A stretch of DNA of 64,000 bases from Fistularia commersonii (lineage: Eukaryota > Chordata > Actinopteri > Syngnathiformes > Fistulariidae), in assembly GCA_037954325.1 (NCBI GenBank), contig JBBMNZ010000015.1:5337501-5401500 (forward strand). Reading direction: 5' to 3'. The translations under genes were made by a program, and so were the position numbers. Under the pieces are notes generated by a model. It was not told the DNA's origin and did no database searches. It saw only the letters and a list, made by a program, of their open reading frames with translations. Positions 57,201-64,000 of the stretch are shown here, one piece after another; the first letter of the stretch is position 1, and each line of letters opens with the position of its first letter.

Positions 57201-60200
57201 AGTGGAGGACCGTGCATTTCACACCTCAGCCTTCAGTAGTGCTCCAAATCTATCCACCCCCCAGTAATTAGTTTGTGGCTATATAAAACATCTTATTATG
57301 CAGAAATGCAGTATAAGGAGAGGTGCATCGCAGATAGATAACTCGTGTCTGTACTCTTCCACTGACACCCCCGTGCGTAATCGATCACCCACTTTGTGGC
57401 TTTGTCCGGGGCGCAGCCTGGCACCCCAAGTGCCCAAATTCCAAGAGTGTGTAAAACAAGTCCTTATTTGGAAGTAAACCTGAACATTAAGGCGATGGTA
57501 TAAAATGACCGTGCCTCCTCGGCTCGGGGCCGGAACCTTCTCACCTGCACATCCGCTGGACGCATCTCAGCGGGCGTGCAGAGAGGGTCAACGATCCTCC
57601 CAGGGTGACATTCATTCTGGCCCGAAATATCTCTGGCCCGGGATATCTCGTAAGTGTATTTTCTGACTTTGAATAAAACATTCTTGCTTGATCAGTTCCT
57701 GACCATTGTGACGTTTATCCCTGAATGAAATTTTAACACACCGGGACGACAAAGTCCGGTCCCATGGCGGCAGCAACAAAAACGGAAAAAATAAATGCCT
57801 TTATAGTAAACAGCTGCAACATATAAAAAGCACCAATAATAACCTTATAAACTTGCAGTATTATTTAGGAAAATTGCAGCATTTTACTCACCAAAAATTC
57901 TGATCATTTGTAGACAAAATCCATCCTCCATTCTTTCCTCAAAAAGAGTTAAATTATTCTGTCGTACAGATTATCCGTGTGCTTCAGCACTCCCAGCAAT
58001 ACAATTTGCAGTGTACCTCGGAGCCTGTGAGCCAGGGGTACCGGTCGCAGTTCGTGGCTTGAAAATGTCTGACAAATCATTTCCTGGTTGTGACAGGTGT
58101 GCTAGTTTAGGAGTTACCCGACCTTTCTTTACTATGTCCAGCTTTTCCTCAAAAAGAAAATCGCTTTAACAGTATAATAGTATCTAAATCCATTTCTTCT
58201 CCTGCTGCAGCCATTTTCGGTTGACAATACCGATATTAAACAAGCACAACTATATTCCTGTTCGCAGCTGGCTAGTACGCTTCTCCTCGCTAATACACTT
58301 GTCCCCTCTCTGACTATGCAGTCAGAGGGTGTGAATACGCTGACGTTGCTGTAGCCTGCTAAAAGGCTTTGATGACGCCAACTCAAAATCTGATTGGTTG
58401 AAGCAACAGCATCATCAACACTTATTTTTTTGCATCAAGGGCACGCAGAACTGATTGTGAAGGCCCCCCCAACCCCCAGGCAGATTCGTTTGACTTTGAC
58501 CCTGCCTGGCAACAGACAATGGCTGAAATGTGATTGGTTAAATGCATGTCTGGAAGCAGCACAACCAGGAGAAAAGCTATGAAAGGAAGTGAGCAGGCCA
58601 TTTGGAATTATTTGATAAGTATTCATGGACAAAATATAATTAACGTTTGTGATTCAGATATTTTTTTTAGGCCAGCAGAGAAGGCCTTGCAGGACCTGAC
58701 GGGCCACCACTGGACAAACCTATTTGTAGTCTAACAGCAGCCTTCCCTTCCAGCAGGGCAAGAAAAGAAGCAGCATGGCAAAAAGACAGCCACTGTGTGC
58801 GTGAATATGTGCTTTGGGGTTAATGATTGATGTACAAGGAAGTGAAACTAGATAATCATACCTTCACATGACAAACAACAGCAAAGTAGAAGTAGTGGAT
58901 ATGACTTTTACCCTCCGCTTTCTTTCACAACAATCTTTACAATATCATCAAATTTAGTTCTCAATTACGAATGTATCTAACACAGATTGGCAATAAACAT
59001 GCACAAACAAATAATCCACCAAGATACTTTTCTTTGACTCATTAGACCTAGCACCCTTAGATAAATCTATGACATCAGTGTATGGAACTTAGTCCACATA
59101 CCGGTATTCTCCCTTGAAAAAAAAATTTAGAAACAAAATTTGCAGATGCTGTTCTATTAACGAACTGTATTTTTCAAATTATTATCAGTTAAGTCCGATT
59201 TATCAACTGATGGCTGAGAAATGTTTTAAGCATTGGGTGGAATCTTGGCACAGACATCTATGTCCCCTTCCAGGGGAAATTAAAATCACTTTGGAGATCC
59301 TGCTATTTTTCTAAGCACCATTAATTGGTCATTTTGCACTTGATGTCCAAAATAGTCGAAAAACTGGAAGCTAAACTATTGCAATAATAGAACAATATAA
59401 TCACAAAAGGGTACCACATCAGTAGAATTTACAGCAAAGCTCGACACTGGTGCTAACATTTCTACTCCTATATTCTAAATTTTTAATTGTGGTTGTTGCT
59501 TTGTTTATGAATGGGTAAGTGTGAATTGTACGACTACTGAGAGCATTCAAGGGTAAGCCAAGATTCAGTTCAAGATGTACTATAACCCATACATCTATGA
59601 AGAGGGACTTCAGTGTACGAACAGTTTGATTACTTTGTCTCATCACAAGCATGTTTATTTCTGACAGCTTAGGGAAGATAGGCTGAATAAATAAGAAGTG
59701 TATTTTGTGTGTTACTACAGCAAAAGAGACAGCGCTACACATCTGCAAAAGCATGAACTGCCATGCTGCACAAAGGCGGCTGTCATTCCAAAGTGAACAC
59801 ATAAATGGCTTTATTTTATGTCTGAAAGAGGGACCCAATTATTCCATTGGAAAGAAATAGCTGTTAATGAACTATTGCTGACTGTTGTAGAAAAGAAAGA
59901 GGAGGCTGGGACTCAAGAAAAGAGTACAAAAAACAATAAAAGCAAGTGGGAGCAAAACCCTCAGCCTATAAAGACGATATGAAAGGAGTCAGGAATGTTT
60001 GGAGGGCTGTCTGAGCTGGGGCATCTGAGAGGTCAGCAGGGTGGCCTGGGGGTTGGGGTGCCATTGTTTAATCTTCTCACCACCTCCTGGTTGTGGGGGC
60101 AGGAGGATGGCTTGACATGCTTGATGTGACACCAAACCTGGGTGGTCAGGTTGTTGGATATGAACTGAGAGGGAATTATTCCTCACTCGAACCTCTTGCA

Positions 60201-63200
60201 TAGAGGAGGTACATGTTGTGTTTGTAAATCCTTTGAAAATACCCAAACATCATGCATAGAAGTAGTAATATAAAAGAATAGACAGTTTTATATCTATGCC
60301 ATTATAAAAGTGATCCAATTTATTCCACTGATTGAATGGCTTCTACATACAGTATCAGTCCTCACATGACTTCCTCAAAATGTGTATTGTTCATCATGAT
60401 ATGCTAAATTGATTATTAGTTATTATCTTCATATTAAATTAGATGGAATATTTATTTATCATACTTGTCAAAGGAAATCTGAATAATAATTCATACACAA
60501 TAAGTTTCCTTTGAATGGATATTGTTTAAAAGGTACCAAACACAACTGAAGTAGAGCATTTGCATCAATTAAGATGTTGTGTTTGAAAGTAAAAAAAAGG
60601 TAATAATGGCAGTGTTACCTTCTGCACTTTAGATCCAAAGATTGGCTCCTCCTGTTTGGCTTTGATTCGCTGCAACAGGGATACAGTATGTTAGTTTTGC
60701 AAAAAGAAAGGACAAACACCTCAGGAGGTTTTCACAGAACCAGCAAGATGCCCTGGTACAAGTACTGACACGGAATTAAGTTGTCAATATACTCAAAAAA
60801 ATGATTTTGATGGGATCATTTGTTGAAAGAAAAAACAAAACAAAACACTAAAACCTATATTGAGCTGCCAAAAACCTTTATTTTTTCATGCCTAAATGGT
60901 ATAACACTGCCACCCTAAGGGAAGAAAAAGAAGAGCTCTCCAAGGGGAGCACAATTAAAACGCATGTAAGACTTTTTTCACATTAAGTTTCAGGGTATAC
61001 ATTTAAATCTTGCTTTGCCATCAGATAATGTTGAAAGAAAAAAATTTATTGAAGTTACTATGGGTGGGTATATCTATGCTTAAGTAATAGTAATTACGTT
61101 TATAGCTTCACCATAAAGCACAGTTGTTCCTAAATAAACAAACAACAAAAAATGAAAAGGACTCAAGTCAAAACAGTCACTGTTTCTGAATACAATCTGG
61201 AAGGGGTCCATAGATCTTACAAGGAAACAAACATTTTATTAACAGAAATTAATCTTCACATTTGTGTTCTACTGACCAAACTTATCGTATGGATCAGTTC
61301 ATGGTGTGGATGTTGGCACCATGACCATTTTACTAAGTTAGTCACCCTAATGCCAGATGGATATTGAAAACCGCTTGTCATGGGAGACATGAGTGTTTTC
61401 AGCACTGATGCATTTATCATTGAAGTCATTAGTTCATCTACTTTTTTAGACTGGTGTATTTATAGAAGAATCTGAATTGGGAAAAAATAAAGTAGTAAGT
61501 GCATACATATTCAAGACCACAAAATATATCAAAACACATCCAGTCCTTTGTACATCCAATTTTGATTTATTGCTCAGTTCATTTGCTGACCTAAAGCATT
61601 TTTCATTCCTTCCATGTCATCTTGAACTGCAGTTGTGAATGTTTTCTCTGAGCATTACTTTGACCTGAAGTACTAACATTTGGTTAGTACTGTCTGGTTC
61701 AATCTGAACTTTGACATAGTTATGTAAAGAGTGACGATATTGCAGAATTGATTACAGTGAGCCGAGGCAGGACATGGTTCAAGCTTATTTATTTATCTAC
61801 TTTGTAATTTTTATCTGCCCTGTCAGTCACTTATAGATTGCATTGTAACAACCAAATGAGGCATTTTTGTCATAACTGAAAAAGGTTACCACATTGACAA
61901 CATGGTAACATTAAATACACATGTGAAACTAAATCATTAGGTGGGAGATGCAACCTGCCCCAAACTGATTAAATACATTATTTACAAAGAGACACACATC
62001 TGCAAGTTAGTCTGTGTAGAACAATAACAGGAAAGACAAGTTTGTGCTAGAATTCCGAGACCACCTAAAGAACTTCTACTGATGAGGTTTGACCAGTAAG
62101 GGCATGAACCACAAGTTTTCCAAAGGAAATGAGTCACTTTGATTTTAAACAGTAGCAGATGTTCAGAATTACTCACTTTGGCACTGACCCTGGCCCTAAT
62201 GTCCCCTGCATCCTTTAGTTTGGACTTGTAAAGCATCCAACGGTAGCGAAGTTCCTCCAGGTCGACATCGTCTGCAGGCACAGATCCAGCCTCACAGCTA
62301 TGACTCTCCTGGAGCAAGAGCTGGAACTGCTCCTGACCCCAGGACACCCCTCCTCTTAGAGCCTGAACACAGACACAGTGGAGAGGTTCTAGGGTGAGTT
62401 TAAAAGATAGTAAAAGGAGAAGTCTAATGTTTTATAGCAACCACAAGATGTCAGTGTCACAGAGCGTTTATCTTTTGCTATTTTATATAGAAGCCAGTAA
62501 GATTAATTGAGGGATAGCTTATCATCAAACACATCAGATGGATCAAATAAGAAGATGGATCATTCTGTTGAGTATTAAGAATAAAAATATCCAATTTAAT
62601 TTTTCTGTGTGTAAAACAAAGAAATTGGACAAATAGCTGTGGGCCAAATTATAGTTATAGTTCCACTCAAATACACTACAAAAACATAACATACATGACA
62701 CACAAGTTACATTCAAAGACGATTGTCACTCTCAATACATTCCATGTTTATTGGATTTAAAGAAGTCAAAGACGAAATATTAATAGCTGCAATGATCAAT
62801 GTGTCTGATTCCCAGAGGGCTTAAGAACACATGGGTAGAAATTGTATGTCTTCATTCTAAATTGTTCCTTGCACTGCTTGATTTCTGCCAGTGCTGTGTA
62901 TCATGCGCCAGCAAGTACACGCATCTCATGGGACCTCCTAAATTATACAAATGAGGCTGTGGACATGTATATTTGACCAATCACAATTCTCCATTGGTAT
63001 CTTTGGAGTGTTGGAGTGCTTCAGTTTTAAAATTGATTCTAATAGAGCCAGCCTAAGTGCCGTAGCTAAATAGGATTGAAGAACAATGCCAATATATAGG
63101 CACAAGAATATGGCTACAGATTCAATGGCAACTTTTTTAGTAATCCTGGTTGGGTTGTATCTGATGTTGCATAGTTAAAACATGTTGTAGGATAAGGATT

Positions 63201-63641
63201 AGGTATTTTAAAAACCAGGCCATAATCAATAATAAAAAGGGAAGGTAATAAATGGGTTTGATGGTTTGAGCACCAACAGTAATTCTGCAAACGGATGTGC
63301 CAATATGAAAGGCTTTCAATTTTTACAAAAAGATGGACCAACGAGTAATCAAAGTGATTGAAAATAATAAAAATAAATAGAAGAAATTCTTTCAAAGAAG
63401 GGGCAAAAGATAACCACTGCCATGAACTGCATTTTTAATAGGCTATTAAAAGGAACTTGCTTATCGACCACTTTGTGGCTATGTGTACAACAACTGCAAA
63501 AGATATCCAACAGCTGGATGGATGTATTCTGTGATGAGTTTATAAATGCAAATCTACCTTTGGCACACTGTCAAAAGTGACACTGGCTAGTATCACTTGA
63601 TGGGAGCGTGCTGAGATGCTGCAGCTGGTTGGCTCAACTCT
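54019..63641 (-). CDS. syne3: nesprin-3 (KASH-domain LINC complex protein), 3' end only
   Basis: C-terminal exons on the minus strand: 62177-62362, 60619-60669 and 54019-54201, with a possible earlier exon at 63558-63641. All join in phase 0. They encode the end of the cytoplasmic part (DLEELRYRWMLYKSKLKDAG), a short linker and the KASH domain. The membrane segment is LPLWLLFLALLLLAFLLPL. The luminal tail ends in PPPT. A Cys 23 residues from the end matches the KASH cysteine known to bond with SUN proteins. Nesprin-3 sits in the outer nuclear membrane and links plectin and intermediate filaments to SUN proteins. The plectin-binding N-terminus lies beyond 64000. I call syne3 rather than syne1/2 from the LKDAG region and from the neighbour clmn, as in human 14q32. 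Confidence 0.88.
54386..54407. repeat. poly(A) run
   Basis: About 22 consecutive A in the last syne3 intron. Confidence 0.9.
55320..55600. repeat. dispersed teleost repeat (copy 9)
   Basis: 'tctactgcttatcccgcactcagtgtcatgggg', 'atcccagctgtcactgggagagg', 'actcgtcgccagtcgattgcaaagtc', 'ctgggcaatttcttc', 'tttttgggcaatgggaggga'. Confidence 0.7.
57200..58712. mobile_element. hAT-like DNA element, non-autonomous
   Basis: Left end CAGTGGAGGACCGTGCATTT. Right end, inverted, CAGTGGTGGCCCGTCAGGTC. The first 14 bases differ at two places. Flanks are TGACAACC on the left and GACAAACC on the right, close to an 8-bp duplication apart from an indel. No transposase is seen inside. The CAGTGG-type end and the 8-bp duplication fit hAT elements. 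It lies in the last intron of syne3. Confidence 0.6.
57335..57745 (+). repeat. possible LTR-like segment inside the hAT-like element
   Basis: A more GC-rich block with a TATA-like box (GGTATAAAATG near 57500), then an AATAAA near 57672 and a TTTAACACA end. This is the order of U3, R and U5 in an LTR. No primer-binding site, coding region or second LTR is seen. It may instead be part of the host element. Confidence 0.3.
58713..60618 (-). other. syne3 last intron, right part
   Basis: AT-rich intron sequence with no exon or clear repeat recognised. The open frame at 59419-59838 has no splice-bounded coding pattern. Confidence 0.4.
60619..60669 (-). CDS. syne3: syne3 short exon before the KASH exon
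   Basis: A 51-bp exon of 17 codons with acceptor TGTTGCAG and donor GCAGAAG|GTAACA. It encodes RIKAKQEEPIFGSKVQK. Phase 0 on both sides, joining the flanking exons in frame. Confidence 0.8.
60670..62176 (-). other. syne3 intron
   Basis: No exon, RNA gene or recognisable transposon seen in this 1.5 kb. Confidence 0.45.
62177..62362 (-). CDS. syne3: syne3 exon, last spectrin-like segment
   Basis: A 186-bp exon of 62 codons with acceptor TGTTCAG and donor GCCAAA|GTGAGT. It encodes ALRGGVSWGQEQFQLLLQES and DLEELRYRWMLYKSKLKDAG. The latter is typical of nesprin-3 just before the KASH domain. Confidence 0.88.
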
Positions 63642-64000
63642 CTATGGAGCAGTCACAGTCTCCTTTTTTTCTCTCCATTGAAAATCTTAAGGCCCACACG
63701 TTTTAACCTTCATTCGCATAATGAGTCAGAGAGTGAGAGAAACCTTTTTTTCAAATGCCAATGTCTTATAAATGTGCAATTATTTTTTAGCCTTCCACTC
63801 AATGCTTGCTCACAATTTTTTTAAAATAAATTCTGTTCTTTGTCAGGTTCTATCACGACCATCGACTTCCTCTATTTCTTACTGAGAATGTTTGGCTGTA
63901 GCACAACAGTATGTTTATTTCCCTCCTATAATAAGTCTTAGTTGTGTTTTTTTCTGTATTCCATTCAAAACTTCCATGTGGTCAAACCAATGCAAATTCT
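62363..64000 (-). other. syne3 intron and window end
   Basis: Apart from the candidate exon at 63558-63641, nothing supportable was seen. Further syne3 exons are expected above 64000. Confidence 0.4.
63558..63641 (-). CDS. syne3: syne3 candidate upstream exon
   Basis: An open frame ending VILASVTFDSVPK with donor CCAAAG|GTAGAT in phase 0, which fits the next exon. The upstream border is uncertain. An AG at 63642-63643 is preceded by a poor pyrimidine tract, and AGs a little downstream are also possible. I did not match it to the family. Confidence 0.45.

Noticed and set aside
59419..59838. 139-codon minus-strand frame in the syne3 intron
   Set aside because: No splice-bounded coding pattern, no recognised motif and no phase match to the flanking exons.

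Overview
The window looks like genomic DNA from a ray-finned (teleost) fish. It has vertebrate multi-exon genes with GT-AG introns, long (TG/CA)n microsatellites, and remnants of L2-like and RTE-like LINEs, Tc1/mariner-like and hAT-like DNA elements and other teleost-type dispersed repeats. No bacterial or phage features are present. The species cannot be fixed from the sequence alone.

Two genes are recognised with good support, both on the minus strand. (1) clmn (calmin) has ten coding exons between 35073 (start codon) and 747. They encode a tandem calponin-homology actin-binding region followed by a very long acidic Ser/Glu-rich region on one 2.27-kb exon. Every junction keeps frame. The exons coding for the C-terminal transmembrane tail are not seen and should lie left of position 1. 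(2) The 3' end of syne3 (nesprin-3) lies at 54019-62362, with a possible further exon at 63558-63641. The last exon encodes a complete KASH domain ending in PPPT. SYNE3 and CLMN are neighbours on the same strand in human 14q32, so this is conserved synteny.

The most interesting item is a probable third gene on the plus strand, which I do not recognise. Its exons at 36261-36414 (or from 36266), 38330-38409 and 41265-41441 have acceptor and donor sites, compatible phases, a stop codon and a polyadenylation signal. A plausible first exon, with an ATG at 35291, lies in the CpG-rich region that also carries clmn exon 1. The arrangement is head to head, with the start codons about 220 bp apart. The conceptual protein is about 157 residues and has two similar Gly-Phe-containing segments.

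Layout. 1-7383: clmn exons 10 to 3. 7384-34988: clmn introns 2 and 1, with exon 2 at 10394-10455. This stretch holds an L2-like LINE 3' end with a (TCTTA)n tail, a deleted Tc1-like element, GC-rich LINE fragments, a short Tc1/mariner-type MITE, a 2.26-kb RTE-like LINE with a perfect 19-bp target-site duplication, a 110-bp TG repeat and a decayed gene-like sequence resembling the P2X7 intracellular domain. 34989-35450: exon 1 and the shared CpG-rich promoter. 35291-41583: the unrecognised plus-strand gene. 41584-54018: intergenic, with a CA microsatellite and little else seen. 54019-64000: syne3 3' end, with a hAT-like element of 1.5 kb in its last intron.
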